Below, piece by piece: positions 5,659 to 5,758 of a DNA stretch of 5,758 bases (position 1 is its first letter; every line of letters begins with the position of its first letter). The DNA is from JAVZCJ01 sp964532175 (GTDB lineage Archaea > Thermoproteota > Nitrososphaeria_A > Caldarchaeales > JAVZCJ01), in contig CAZHGP010000059.1 of NCBI GenBank assembly GCA_964532175.1, positions 1-5,758 on the forward strand, in the 5' to 3' direction. Position numbers and translations under genes: made by a program. Under the pieces are notes generated by a model. It saw nothing but the letters and a program-made list of their open reading frames with translations, did not search any database and was not told where the DNA came from.

Positions 5659-5700
5659 CCTTATAATGTTTTTATTTTTATTAATGATATATTCTGCAAT

Positions 5701-5713
5701 ATTTATAAAGTTT
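5701..5713 (-). promoter_or_regulatory. Possible promoter of the HEPN-MNT pair
   Basis: On the minus strand TTTATAAAT at 5701-5709 is preceded by AAAC at 5710-5713 in the BRE position. Initiation about 25 bases downstream, near 5679, would leave a leader of 21-33 bases before the candidate start codons. I see no gene in the 100 bases from 5659 to the right edge. Confidence 0.35.
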
Positions 5714-5758
5714 TATGAGAAAGCATTTAAAAATATAAACAAAAAACTAACTTGAATT

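Noticed and set aside
5646..5665. Box C/D-like GATGATG upstream of the HEPN gene
   Set aside because: It does not match the C box consensus exactly, has no paired D box at proper distance, and is better explained as overlapping start codons and a weak SD.
5721..5740. TATA-like tract on the plus strand near the right edge
   Set aside because: No gene start follows within the window, and A/T tracts like this are common by chance here.

Overview
The window comes from a very AT-rich genome, most likely a thermophilic archaeon of the Thermoproteota (TACK) branch. Four things point there. The proteins are rich in Ile, Lys and Glu. Arginine is coded almost only by AGA. A-rich BRE-like stretches and TATA boxes lie upstream of genes, and GTGA-type Shine-Dalgarno (SD) motifs sit 5-7 nt before most starts. 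The right end also holds a HEPN/minimal-nucleotidyltransferase pair, which is common in thermophilic archaea. The lineage assignment is inference; there is no rRNA or marker gene here.

Positions 1-4112, minus strand, form one tight five-gene operon read leftward from a promoter near 4150-4165. The order is a 69-residue two-helix membrane protein (3903-4112), an ECF-type substrate-binding S component (3304-3891), the EcfT transmembrane subunit (2465-3292), a fused double ABC ATPase (717-2456), and a COG0212-family protein (1-711, cut by the window edge). Gaps are 0-11 nt, and at three junctions the SD of the next gene overlaps the previous stop codon. Together these encode a complete energy-coupling-factor vitamin importer with a cytosolic partner enzyme. 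COG0212 proteins look like 5-formyltetrahydrofolate cyclo-ligase but have been linked by gene neighbourhood and an archaeal knockout to thiamine metabolism. The best guess for the cargo is therefore thiamine or one of its precursors, and the S component is otherwise an orphan.

Positions 4113-4276 are a 164-base divergent intergenic region with promoter signals on both strands and no recognisable RNA element. A HAD-superfamily phosphatase (4277-4918, plus strand) is transcribed away from the transporter operon.

Positions 4938-5658, minus strand, hold a HEPN-domain gene overlapping a minimal nucleotidyltransferase gene by 17 nt, convergent with the HAD gene. This is a toxin-antitoxin-like pair whose HEPN member lacks the RNase motif. 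Positions 5659-5758 contain a probable promoter for the pair and no gene I can support. No stretch over 300 bases lacks a gene, and I saw no tRNA, rRNA, CRISPR array or mobile element.

The most interesting points are the unexplained 69-residue membrane protein at the head of the ECF operon, the orphan aromatic-rich S component, and their link to a COG0212 protein of unresolved activity.
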